Assembly (NCBI GenBank): GCA_016866215.1
Contig: VGNE01000005.1
Coordinates: forward strand, 43,503-107,502
Source of the DNA: Chloroflexota bacterium
Lineage (GTDB): Bacteria; Chloroflexota; Anaerolineae; Anaerolineales; Villigracilaceae
Length of the DNA: 64,000 nucleotides
Reading direction: 5' to 3'
The notes beneath the pieces were generated by a model. The model was not told the origin of the DNA. It worked only from the letters and a program-made list of their open reading frames with translations, and made no database searches. Of the stretch, positions 49,254-57,422 are shown in pieces. The translations under genes were made by a program, and so were the position numbers. Every line of letters starts with the position of its first letter. Position 1 is the first letter of the stretch.

Positions 49254-52088
49254 TTATTTACTTGTTCTTTCCCAAATTTCCCTTGCAATCATTTCTTGAT
49301 CCACAGGCGTCTTATCAACCCTCACGCCGACCGCGTTATAGATGGCGTTCGTGATCGCGGGTGTGGTTGGGATACTGCATATCTCGCCCACGCCCTTCGC
49401 ACCGTAGGGACCTTCTGCGGTGGGATGTTCCACAATAATGGACGTGATCTCAGGCGTAAGCATAATACCGGGAACGCGATAGCGCGCGAGATGGTCAGTG
49501 ACCACGTAGCCGTTATCCATGATGAATTCTTCGGTGAGTGCGTTGCCGAGTCCCATCATCACGCCGCCTTCGACTTGTCCCTGCAAGCCAAGCGGATTAA
49601 CAGCCATGCCCACATCGTTGGCGGCGATAACTTTCAAAACGCGGACTTCACCGGTTTGTGTATTGACTTCCACTTCAGCAGCTTGCACGCCAAATGAAAA
49701 TGCGAAGTGCATGTCACCGCCAGTTCCGAGAGGTTGGGTTTTGGGTGCTTCATATTCGTAGAGCGCGCGCGGTTGTTGCCCAGCCTGTTTCATCTCTTTA
49801 GCAACTTCGGCATACGACATCGAATGTCCATTCGCATGGACAATGCCATCTTTGAATTTAATTTGTTCAGGCTTCACGTCATATTTTTCAGCGAGCGTGG
49901 CAGTAATTGCGTCGCGTAATGTCTTCGCCGCATAACGTGATGCGTTTCCTGTGACATAGGTTTGACGCGAGGCAGTTGTTGGACCGCCATTGGGAGTCAA
50001 GTCAGTGTCCATGACCAGCACGCGAACTTTATCCGGTGGGACAGCCATTTCTTCGGCAACGATCATACGCATGACAGAGACAAGCCCCTGCCCCATTTCG
50101 GCAGAGGAACTTCGCACTTCAAACATGCCATCGTCGTAGAGTTCAACTTCCGCGCCAGATATATCGGGAGCACCGCCGCCAAGTCCTGTGTTCTTGTAAG
50201 CCGCGGCAAAGCCCCAAGAGCGTATCAGGTGCGGCATGTCAGGTGTCACGTGCGGTTTGAATATGTCTTCCCGTGACAAACCTGACGCCTGACACATGGC
50301 AATTGACACCTTATCAATACATTCCATCAATCCAACTGACTCACGTAATTCCTGTCCCGTATTGGTGATGCTTCCAACGTGGAGCGCATTCATGCGGCGA
50401 AGTTCAACGGGTTCGATGTTTAATTTCTCAGCAAGCATATCCATTATGGACTCAACCGCAAAGGCAGACTGCGTGACACCAAAGCCACGGAACGCGCCCG
50501 CGGGTGGGTTGTTAGTGTACATGGCGTAACAATCGGCGCGCACATTTTCGATATCATACGGACCTGCCGAGTGCGTGGTGGCGCGGGTCATCACCTTTTC
50601 GCCAAGTGACGCATACGCGCCCGTATCGCCATAGAGTTCCGACTCGCACGCAACGATTCGTCCATTTTTCTTCGCGCCGATCTTGACGCGGATTTGAGTT
50701 GCATGTCGTTTCGGATGCACGAGCAAACTTTCGCGGCGGTCAAACAATAATTTCACGGGGCGTTGGGTTGCATTCGCAAGCATGGCGGAATGGATTTGTC
50801 CCATCACATCTTCTTTACCGCCGAAGCCACCGCCCATCAACTGTCCAATAATGCGCACGCGCGACTCATCCCAACCCATGACACGCGCCACCTGAGTTCG
50901 ATCTTGATATGGAATTTGCGAGCCGACATAAATTTCCATGCGACCATCAAGTGTGGGTACGGCAATACTGCATTCAGGCTCCATAAAAGCATGGTCGGTA
51001 ATCGGTGTGTGAAAAGTATGTTCGAGAATGACGTCCGCTTCGGCAAAGCCCGCGTCCATATTACCCTTGCGGACTTTAATGTGCTTGAGCAAATTCCCGT
51101 TTGGATGAAGTTGCGGCTGGCCTTCCTGACGTGCCTGCACTGGATTTGTAATCACAGGCTGGAGATCGAACTCCGCTTCTATCAACGTTGACGCCTGCTC
51201 GGCGATCTGTTGGGTTTCCGCCGCGATGATCGCGATCGTATCCCCCATGTATCTGACGCGTTCGCCGATACCGACAATTGTAGGCCAATCGTAAATGACC
51301 AGTCCATGATTGTGTTCGCCGAGAATATCGTCAGCGGTTAAAACCGCCACGACACCAGGAAGAGCTTTGGCTTTTGAAATATCGAGCTTCGTTAATATGC
51401 CATGCGGAATCATCGCACGGCGCGCTTTGGCATATAACATGCCGTCGAAGACAAGGTCATCGGTGTAAATTGCGTCGCCAGTGACTTTTTCAATTCCATC
51501 GGGACGCGTATGTGTATGGCCTACCGTATCATGTTGATGAATCGAATCAGGAATGTGTGGCGGTTTGACAGGTTCACCCGTTCGCAGAGATTCTGCCGCG
51601 GCGAGGATGGCATTCTCAATTGTGGGATAACCCGCGCAACGGCAAAGTGTATCCTTCAACGCAAAGCGGATCTCCTCCGAATTCGGATTCGGGTTGCGCT
51701 TGAGCAACGCGTAGGCGGTCATGATCTGCCCAGGGATGCAGAATCCGCATTGCACAGCGCCATGCTCGACGAAGGCTTCCTGCAAAGGATGAAGTTTTTC
51801 CCTCACCCCTTGCCCCTCTCCCTGAGGGAGAGGGGTTGGGGTGAGGGTAGCAAGTCCCTCGATGGTGACGATGATCTTTCCATCTGCGCGCTCGGCGGGA
51901 TAAACACAGGACATAATCGGCTCGCCATCCACAAGGACAGTACACGCGCCACACTCCGCTTCTCCACAACCGATCTTTGTGCCTGTAAGATGAAGTCTTT
52001 GACGGAGGAGAGCAGAAAGTGTTTCGCCGGCGACAGGATCGAGGGCATATTTGATGTCGTTAACGATAAGAGAGATTTGATTGTTCAT
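49254..52088 (-). CDS. Xanthine-dehydrogenase-family protein, fused [2Fe-2S] and molybdenum subunits
   Basis: 944 residues. The N-terminal 165 residues carry two [2Fe-2S] sites: GCGEAECGACTVLVDGEPIM with its following Cys, and QCGFCIPGQI with CRCAGY. The rest is the Mo-cofactor subunit: hammerhead (GDAIYTDDLVFDGMLYAKAR), GGGFGGKEDVMGQIHSAML, AGAFRGFGVTQSAFA and the catalytic Glu in GAKGVGEICSIPTTPA. The family hydroxylates purines or aldehydes and passes electrons through FeS to FAD. FAD is on a separate protein (52640-53560). ATG 52088 fits the FeS-domain start (NNQISLIVND). A REP-like repeat is inserted in frame at 51800-51847. Two BMP importers upstream favour a purine substrate. Confidence 0.93.
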   Translation of the reverse strand: MNNQISLIVNDIKYALDPVAGETLSALLRQRLHLTGTKIGCGEAECGACTVLVDGEPIMSCVYPAERADGKIIVTIEGLATLTPTPLPQGEGQGVREKLHPLQEAFVEHGAVQCGFCIPGQIMTAYALLKRNPNPNSEEIRFALKDTLCRCAGYPTIENAILAAAESLRTGEPVKPPHIPDSIHQHDTVGHTHTRPDGIEKVTGDAIYTDDLVFDGMLYAKARRAMIPHGILTKLDISKAKALPGVVAVLTADDILGEHNHGLVIYDWPTIVGIGERVRYMGDTIAIIAAETQQIAEQASTLIEAEFDLQPVITNPVQARQEGQPQLHPNGNLLKHIKVRKGNMDAGFAEADVILEHTFHTPITDHAFMEPECSIAVPTLDGRMEIYVGSQIPYQDRTQVARVMGWDESRVRIIGQLMGGGFGGKEDVMGQIHSAMLANATQRPVKLLFDRRESLLVHPKRHATQIRVKIGAKKNGRIVACESELYGDTGAYASLGEKVMTRATTHSAGPYDIENVRADCYAMYTNNPPAGAFRGFGVTQSAFAVESIMDMLAEKLNIEPVELRRMNALHVGSITNTGQELRESVGLMECIDKVSIAMCQASGLSREDIFKPHVTPDMPHLIRSWGFAAAYKNTGLGGGAPDISGAEVELYDDGMFEVRSSSAEMGQGLVSVMRMIVAEEMAVPPDKVRVLVMDTDLTPNGGPTTASRQTYVTGNASRYAAKTLRDAITATLAEKYDVKPEQIKFKDGIVHANGHSMSYAEVAKEMKQAGQQPRALYEYEAPKTQPLGTGGDMHFAFSFGVQAAEVEVNTQTGEVRVLKVIAANDVGMAVNPLGLQGQVEGGVMMGLGNALTEEFIMDNGYVVTDHLARYRVPGIMLTPEITSIIVEHPTAEGPYGAKGVGEICSIPTTPAITNAIYNAVGVRVDKTPVDQEMIAREIWERTSK
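51800..51847. repeat. 48-bp palindromic REP-like repeat inside the dehydrogenase gene
   Basis: CCCTCACCCC (51800-51809) and GGGGTGAGGG (51838-51847) are outer arms, and CCCTCTCCCTGAGGGAGAGG forms the inner palindrome. It adds TLTPTPLPQGEGQGVREKL to the linker between the plant-ferredoxin-like and helical [2Fe-2S] domains without breaking the frame. The same translated phrase is familiar from dispersed repeats in many bacterial genomes. Confidence 0.85.
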
Positions 52089-52110
52089 AAGTTGCCTCAA
52101 AAAAAATTTG

Positions 52111-52641
52111 AACCACGGAGACACAGAGACACGGAGATTTTAATTCTCGCGCCTTTTTCGTTATAAGACTCGGCGATAAATGCCATCTTTTAGAACTGGC
52201 ACATTGAAGTTAAGCAGAAGACCCACTCGTATCCCCGTGAGTCGCATATAGGTCAATAATTGCGCTTCATGGACAGGGATGACCCGTTCCACGGCTTTTA
52301 GCTCAACAATCACTCGCTTGTCGTAAACAAGATCAATCACATAACCAGCATCCAAGTCAATGCCTTTGTAATTCAAAGGCAAGTTTACAAGCCGCTCAAA
52401 TGACATCTTTCGCAGGGCGCTTTCATGCTCCACGCACACTTGATAAGCAGACTCAAGCAACCCAGGCCCAAGTATGCGATGAACTTCAATTGCCACGCCG
52501 ATGATTTTGTCTGTCAATTCTTTTTCCAGTAATGGAATAGCATGTTTGTTATGCAGGACAGGAAAGTTATGTTGCATTATTCAATCCTTTCGCCATGAAA
52601 AACCTTATAAAGAATCTCAGTGTCTCCGTGTCTCGGTGGTT
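52111..52641. mobile_element. Inverted-repeat-flanked GxxExxY unit
   Basis: A 531-bp unit bounded by 29-bp inverted repeats (52111-52139 and 52613-52641; 26 of 29 positions match when one is inverted). They read AACCACGGAGACACAGAGAC onward and the complement of AACCACCGAGACACGGAGAC onward. It contains only the GxxExxY gene. It sits precisely between the FAD-subunit gene, whose TAA is formed at the right repeat (52640-52642), and the FeS/Mo gene starting at 52088. No target-site duplication is obvious. Mobility is inferred from the repeats and the position. Confidence 0.6.
52161..52577 (-). CDS. GxxExxY protein (PD-(D/E)XK nuclease superfamily)
   Basis: 138 residues. The name motif is GPGLLESAYQVCVEHESALR. 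The nuclease core is DLDAGYVIDLVYDKRVIVEL, followed by KAVERVIPVHEAQLLTYMRL, giving the D...(V)ELK catalytic pattern. HILGPG-type helix 1 (AIEVHRILGPGL) is standard. The family is widespread but has no agreed function. The gene interrupts an otherwise functional dehydrogenase operon, is bracketed by inverted repeats, and has no partner gene. It might act on DNA, possibly its own repeats (speculation). Confidence 0.92.
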   Translation of the reverse strand: MQHNFPVLHNKHAIPLLEKELTDKIIGVAIEVHRILGPGLLESAYQVCVEHESALRKMSFERLVNLPLNYKGIDLDAGYVIDLVYDKRVIVELKAVERVIPVHEAQLLTYMRLTGIRVGLLLNFNVPVLKDGIYRRVL

Positions 52642-53560
52642 AGCCTGCTCTTGACCATGCGGTTTCCAGTACATCCTTGAACAGCCCACTCACAATATGT
52701 TGACGATAATCTGCACTCGCTCTGCGAGCGCTGGAGCGGAATTGGGCTTGGGCGAGCAAAGCACCAAGCGCGGATTCAAATGTAGTTTTAATGAGGGATT
52801 GTCCACGTAAGGTACCTTCGGCTTCTGTTGCGCGGAAGGGAATCGCACCGCCGGGACCCACTGCAATACGAATGTCCTTGATGTCACCATTCTCGCGTTC
52901 GAGCCAGACGGCGCAATTCAAGATGGGCAAGGCCACACCTTGCGGGCGGGGGATGCGTTTGAAGCAGGAGGCTTGGTGGTGCCTGGTAAGTGGTAAATAG
53001 AAACCAACTAATAACTCCTCACCGTGTTTGAGCGAGGATTTTCCTGGGCCGAGAAATAATTCATTGAATGGGATTCGGCGCGTTTCTACCAAGTTCTCAG
53101 TTGCATCCCCGCCGCCGAGGACGGCGGCTGGAGCTTTTGCACTTGCTATCTCGGCTTCGGCATTTAGGGCGAGCAATGCAATCGTTCCGTCTGCGGCGGG
53201 GAGGGCGTGAGCGACGTTGCCTCCAAGAGTCGCCACGTTGCGGACTTGGGGGCCGGCGATCAACTCGCAGGCTTCGGTCAAGGCTTGGGCGTGGCGACCA
53301 ACTAAAGGGTCCGATGCGATGCGGTTGACTGGGACAGCGGCACCGACGAAGAGTTCATCCCCTCTTAATTCGAGTACGATCATCTCTGCTATGGAAGTTA
53401 CATCCACTAAGGTATGAACAGGGGCATGTCGGCCTTGTGCGAGGTCCAGCATTAAATCAGTACCACCCGCGATAGGAAGCGCGGGGCCGCGTGATTCAGT
53501 AAAAGCCTTTAATGCTTGTGACAGGGTGGCAGGGCGAATAAATTCTTGCCATAGGTTCAT
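52640..53560 (-). CDS. FAD-binding subunit of the xanthine-dehydrogenase-family enzyme
   Basis: 306 residues. NLWQEFIRPATLSQALKAFT starts the FAD-binding CoxM/XdhB-like domain. ALPIAGGTDLMLDLAQG and ATLGGNVAHALPAADGTIAL are the two FAD-pyrophosphate loops. The C-terminal CO-dehydrogenase flavoprotein domain follows. ATG 53560, after AGAGGACACC, is preferred over the longer frame to 53614. The last residues (SRAG) and the TAA run into the right inverted repeat of the GxxExxY unit, so the natural C-terminus may have been altered by the insertion. It transfers electrons from the FeS/Mo subunit to NAD or another acceptor. Confidence 0.92.
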   Translation of the reverse strand: MNLWQEFIRPATLSQALKAFTESRGPALPIAGGTDLMLDLAQGRHAPVHTLVDVTSIAEMIVLELRGDELFVGAAVPVNRIASDPLVGRHAQALTEACELIAGPQVRNVATLGGNVAHALPAADGTIALLALNAEAEIASAKAPAAVLGGGDATENLVETRRIPFNELFLGPGKSSLKHGEELLVGFYLPLTRHHQASCFKRIPRPQGVALPILNCAVWLERENGDIKDIRIAVGPGGAIPFRATEAEGTLRGQSLIKTTFESALGALLAQAQFRSSARRASADYRQHIVSGLFKDVLETAWSRAG

Positions 53561-53574
53561 AGGTGGTGTCCTCT

Positions 53575-53660
53575 TTCTTGCTAGACGGCGGCACTTTTCG
53601 ATGGGTTTGCCCAACGCCGTGGCGCATGCCGCGCCACGACCACCGAACCGATGGAATGAG
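53575..53660 (-). promoter_or_regulatory. Structured leader before the dehydrogenase FAD subunit
   Basis: A perfect 8-bp stem CGTGGCGC (53618-53625) / GCGCCACG (53631-53638) lies 58-78 nt before the ATG, followed on the minus strand by TTGGGCAAACCCATCGAAAAG. GGGCAAACC recalls part of the c-di-GMP-I aptamer, but the matching GCAAAGCC segment is absent, so I do not call a riboswitch. It lies between the importer ATPase gene and the dehydrogenase genes. Confidence 0.35.
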
Positions 53661-53677
53661 ATTGTACTACTTTAAGG

Positions 53678-55240
53678 TCAGGCAGGGTTTTTTTCTTCGG
53701 GATGTACACCTGCCATTAACAAGCCAAGCCTTTCGCGCGCTGCGTCCTGACGGGAAAGAATACCCATGATCCTGCCTTCGTAAATCACAGCAACACGGTC
53801 TGAAAGGGCAAAGATTTCATCAAGGTCTTCAGAGATGAGCATGACGGCCGCGCCTCTTTTTCGCTGATCGAGCAATTGTTCGCGTACATATTCAGTCGCG
53901 CCGATGTCAAGCCCGCGAGTTGGTTGCGCGGCAATGATGGCGCGCGGATTGCTGGAAATCTCGCGAGCCAGGACTATTTTTTGTATATTGCCACCTGAGA
54001 GATTTTTTGCAAGTGTCTCTTGCGATGGAGTTTTTACCTGGAATTGCGAGATCAATTTATCTGTATGAGTGGAGATGTCTTTCAATTTCAAAAAACCAGA
54101 ACGGGAGAAGGGCTGTTTATGATGTTCGCGCAGGATCATGTTTTCAGCGACGGTGAACTCCCTGATCATGCCATCGCGCATTCTTTCTTCGGGGATATAG
54201 GATAACATTCGATCCGTCAGGTCGCCGGGAGCAAAGCCGGTGACATCCTTGCCTTCCAAAAAGATCCGCCCGCTGGTTGTTTTTCGCAGACCTACAACAG
54301 TTTCCGCCAACTCGCGTTGACCATTACCGGATACACCAGCAATCCCAAGAATCTCCCCTGAGTGGATTTCAAGATTCACTTCACGCAGGCCGGGTGTTCC
54401 ACGGTCACTGCCGCAGGATACTTTATCAAGTTTCAAACGCACTTCGCCGAGGTCCACCTTGCCGCGGCCCGGAGCAAAATCAACATCACGACCAACCATC
54501 CAATTGGCGAGGTCCTGTTTTGTAGTCTCGGAGGTTAGACGCGTGCCGATCTTTTTTCCATTGCGCAGAACAGTCACGCGATTGCTGATATCAACAACTT
54601 CGTGTAATTTATGAGAAATAAAAATGAGGGCATAGCCATCCTTTACCATCTGGTGCATGACGATGAAAAACTCGTCCACTTCCTGTGGGGTAAGAACGGC
54701 GGTGGGCTCGTCAAGAATGAGCAATGCGGCGCCGCGATAAAGCGCTTTGATAATTTCAACCCTCTGTTGTTGGCCAACGGATAACTGCCAGATAAATGCA
54801 TCAGGATCAATTTTCAAACCATAGATACCGGCCAGTTCCACAATGCGTTTAGATACGCGGTCGAGATCGGTCAACGGACCGCGGGAGGACGGCAGCCCCA
54901 AAGCTACGTTTTCCGCGACAGTTAAGCTTTGCACAAGCATGAAATGCTGATGGATCATGCCAATACCAAGGTTGATCGCATCGGTCGGCGAGGCAATGGT
55001 GACAGGTTTGCCATTCAAAAAAATTTGACCTTCATCCGCGTGATACATGCCATAGAGGATCTTCATCAATGTGCTTTTACCTGCGCCGTTTTCACCCAGC
55101 AAGGCATGAACTTCACCGGACTTCACATCAAAGTCCACGTGGTCGCTGGCAAGCACTCCAGGGAATCTCTTTGTAATGCCTCGCATTTCAATACTTTCAA
55201 TGCGGGTCTTGCCTGAAGGAAGTTTATTTGATTCGGTCAT
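53678..55240 (-). CDS. BMP-type nucleoside ABC importer, ATP-binding protein (system 1)
   Basis: 520 residues with two ABC domains. The first has Walker A (LLGENGAGKSTLMKILYGMY), signature LSVGQQQRVEIIKAL and Walker B ILDEPTAVLTPQEV. The second has a degenerate Walker A (GVSGNGQRELAETV) with signature LSGGNIQKIVLAREI, as is usual in the CUT2/BMP group. It energises uptake by the two permeases encoded upstream (56490-58573) with the lipoprotein at 55320. A hairpin at 55264-55296 separates it from the binding-protein gene. Confidence 0.95.
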   Translation of the reverse strand: MTESNKLPSGKTRIESIEMRGITKRFPGVLASDHVDFDVKSGEVHALLGENGAGKSTLMKILYGMYHADEGQIFLNGKPVTIASPTDAINLGIGMIHQHFMLVQSLTVAENVALGLPSSRGPLTDLDRVSKRIVELAGIYGLKIDPDAFIWQLSVGQQQRVEIIKALYRGAALLILDEPTAVLTPQEVDEFFIVMHQMVKDGYALIFISHKLHEVVDISNRVTVLRNGKKIGTRLTSETTKQDLANWMVGRDVDFAPGRGKVDLGEVRLKLDKVSCGSDRGTPGLREVNLEIHSGEILGIAGVSGNGQRELAETVVGLRKTTSGRIFLEGKDVTGFAPGDLTDRMLSYIPEERMRDGMIREFTVAENMILREHHKQPFSRSGFLKLKDISTHTDKLISQFQVKTPSQETLAKNLSGGNIQKIVLAREISSNPRAIIAAQPTRGLDIGATEYVREQLLDQRKRGAAVMLISEDLDEIFALSDRVAVIYEGRIMGILSRQDAARERLGLLMAGVHPEEKNPA

Positions 55241-55263
55241 CGCGCCATCCAGAAAATCTTTTC

Positions 55264-55296
55264 AGACTTCGGAAATCCCCAAGGCTTCCGAAGTCT
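55264..55296 (-). promoter_or_regulatory. Intercistronic hairpin after the binding-protein gene (system 1)
   Basis: Perfect 11-bp stem AGACTTCGGAA (55264-55274) / TTCCGAAGTCT (55286-55296). On the minus strand no T tract follows, so it probably protects or partly attenuates the mRNA, keeping the binding protein more abundant than the ATPase. Confidence 0.65.
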
Positions 55297-55319
55297 TTTC
55301 AATATTTATTTACTATGAA

Positions 55320-56384
55320 TTACGGGAGGGTGATCGTGATCGTCCCGTCAATGATCCCTTGGATGGTTGATTCAGCCAAAGCCTTAGCATCATCGGGAAG
55401 GGCATAGTCCGGGTTGAATTCAATGACCTCACCGCCATTGGCGAGGTCGGCTTTGAAGGACTGTCCACCGAGCGTGCCGTTTTGAATGAGACCGATGATC
55501 TCATTGAGAGCAACTTCCCAGTGATAAACCTGTGAAGCAACCACGATGGCAGGAGCGAGAGAGGTCTGGTTGGATTGCGTACCGAACCAAAGAGCATTCG
55601 CTTCCTCGGCTTTGCCGATCGCGCCCACAACCATTTGGGCGGTACCGGTCAACGCATCCGCGCCCGCAGCGATGTGAGTCGTCGCAGCTTCAGAGGCCAG
55701 CGCAACGTCAGAGAATGAACCGATGTAATTCACGTTCACCTTAACATCGGGATTGGTTGCCGCTACACCGGCTTTGAACCCTTCCACATAAAGTTTCGCA
55801 TCGCCAACTTCGATCGGGCCAACTACCCCAATCACCTTGCTGGTTGAGAGAGTAGCTGCCAACACACCATTGACATAGCCGCCCTCTTGCGAAGCCGCTT
55901 CGTAAGCAAAAATATTGGGTACGCCGAAGGTTTCCGCCGTGGTGCCCCAGGCGAAGCTGGTTTCGGGGAAGTCAGGAGCAATTTCCTGAAGGGATGAACC
56001 GTACTGCGAACCGTGAGCAATCACCAGATCAAAACCCTCTGTTGCATAGTCACGGATGGCTGCAGCGGCATCATCCACATTGAACATGCCGTCAGAGTAA
56101 ACGAACTCAAAGGCATCGGGCCCGCCCATTTCTTCCTGAATGCGGACGAGCGCATCGTACATGCTCTGACTGAAAGCCAGGTCATTGATGGCGCTCGGCA
56201 TGATAACAGCGACGCGGAACGGTTCCGCCACGGGCGCTTCGGTTGCTGTGGGGGCCTCAGTTGCTATGACAGGGGCCTCGGTAACAACAGCAGGCGCCTC
56301 GGTAGCGGGCGCAATACCACCACATGCTGTGAGGATCATGGACAACGCGAGAACCAAAGTCAATAACCATGCAAATTTCTTCAT
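55320..56384 (-). CDS. BMP-family substrate-binding lipoprotein (system 1)
   Basis: 354 residues. The lipoprotein signal is LSMILTACGG (Cys21), followed by a low-complexity A-T-E-A-P linker. The BMP domain begins FRVAVIMPSAINDLAFSQSM and continues with FELVIAHGSQYG-like VIAHGSQYGSSLQEIAPDFP, GGYVNGVLAATLS and KVIGVVGPIEVGDAKLYVEG. BMP proteins bind purine nucleosides outside the membrane and deliver them to the permeases. AAGGAGAAGAAG precedes the ATG. A second strong ribosome-site-like sequence lies further upstream at 56471. Confidence 0.95.
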   Translation of the reverse strand: MKKFAWLLTLVLALSMILTACGGIAPATEAPAVVTEAPVIATEAPTATEAPVAEPFRVAVIMPSAINDLAFSQSMYDALVRIQEEMGGPDAFEFVYSDGMFNVDDAAAAIRDYATEGFDLVIAHGSQYGSSLQEIAPDFPETSFAWGTTAETFGVPNIFAYEAASQEGGYVNGVLAATLSTSKVIGVVGPIEVGDAKLYVEGFKAGVAATNPDVKVNVNYIGSFSDVALASEAATTHIAAGADALTGTAQMVVGAIGKAEEANALWFGTQSNQTSLAPAIVVASQVYHWEVALNEIIGLIQNGTLGGQSFKADLANGGEVIEFNPDYALPDDAKALAESTIQGIIDGTITITLP

Positions 56385-56470
56385 CTTCTTCTCCTTATAT
56401 CAATTGTGAATATCAAATGTTTCAAATAACTTGGGACAAACACGGGTTTCAGATTTACTTGATTTGAACT

Positions 56471-56480
56471 CACCTCCTTT
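56471..56480 (-). promoter_or_regulatory. Extra Shine-Dalgarno-like sequence upstream of binding protein 1
   Basis: On the minus strand AAAGGAGGTG, a perfect anti-SD match, lies about 87 nt before the binding-protein ATG, which has its own AAGGAG. A short frame GTG AGT TCA could start within it and would run about 30 codons to a stop overlapping the next ATG. It may mark a leader peptide or a ribosome standby site. Confidence 0.4.
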
Positions 56481-56489
56481 ATGAAAGAG

Positions 56490-57422
56490 TCAATCTTCCC
56501 GCTCGAAGGGTCGCGTCAACGCGGATGGCGCGCGAACCCTTGAAACAGTAGCTACCAAGACCAAAATCGTAAGCACGTAAGGCATCATCACCGCAATATC
56601 GGATGGGATCGGAACGCCCAATACTTGAATCCATAACTGCAACGAGTTGACCATGCTGAACAACAGCGCGCCGCCCAAAACACCCCACGGACGCCACCCG
56701 CCGAAATAGACCAACGCGACTGCAATAAATCCAAGTCCGCTGGTCATGTTTTGTTGGAAGACGTTCAATAACGCGATGGAAAGGGAAGCCCCTGCAACCC
56801 CGGATAATGTCCCGCCGAGGATGATGGTGAAATAACGGACACGCGTCACACTCACGCCAAGCGAATCCGCCGCATCCGGGTTCTCGCCTACCGAGCGGAT
56901 CTTCAATCCAAGCGTTGTCTTGTTCAATACAAACCACGCGATTGGCACAAGCAGATATGCAGCATAGACCAGTATATTTTGGCTAAAGAAAATTTCGCCG
57001 ATGCCTGGAACTTTGCTGAGCAATGGGATTTTGACCAGAGGAAAACCTTTTACCGTTTCAACAGTGCCCATCAATTTCTGGAAAAGCAGGTCGCTCATTC
57101 CAAGGCCAAAGAGATAAAAACCTATGCCGCTGATCCCCTGTTGAGCGTGTAAATTAACAGTGACAAACGCCATGATCAATCCCATCAGCGCGCCAACGAC
57201 CATGGCGGCAAGCAAGCCAAGCCACAAACTCCCCGTTGTCAATGCAACGTAAAAAGCAGCAAACGCGCCCAATAGCATCTGGCCTTCAACGCCAAGGTTT
57301 AGCACCCCACTACGCTGTCCAAATGTCTCACCGATAGAGGCAAATAAATAGGGTGTGGCCAATCGTATTCCAGACGAGAGAATTCCAATTAAAACGGTGA
57401 CAGTAAACAGGTCAGAAATCAT
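56490..57422 (-). CDS. Nucleoside ABC importer permease (NupC/YufQ-like, system 1)
   Basis: 310 residues, about 8-9 hydrophobic helices. Conserved blocks of the BPD_transp_2 family are LATPYLFASIGETFGQRSGV, LNLGVEGQMLLGAFAAFYVA and NPDAADSLGVSVTRVRYFTI. It pairs with the larger permease encoded upstream, whose stop it overlaps by 4 nt. Together they form the transmembrane channel for nucleosides. Confidence 0.94.
   Translation of the reverse strand: MISDLFTVTVLIGILSSGIRLATPYLFASIGETFGQRSGVLNLGVEGQMLLGAFAAFYVALTTGSLWLGLLAAMVVGALMGLIMAFVTVNLHAQQGISGIGFYLFGLGMSDLLFQKLMGTVETVKGFPLVKIPLLSKVPGIGEIFFSQNILVYAAYLLVPIAWFVLNKTTLGLKIRSVGENPDAADSLGVSVTRVRYFTIILGGTLSGVAGASLSIALLNVFQQNMTSGLGFIAVALVYFGGWRPWGVLGGALLFSMVNSLQLWIQVLGVPIPSDIAVMMPYVLTILVLVATVSRVRAPSALTRPFERED

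Noticed and set aside
53575..53640. c-di-GMP-I riboswitch before the FAD-subunit gene
   Set aside because: GGGCAAACC is present, but the required GCAAAGCC-type strand and outer stem are not found.
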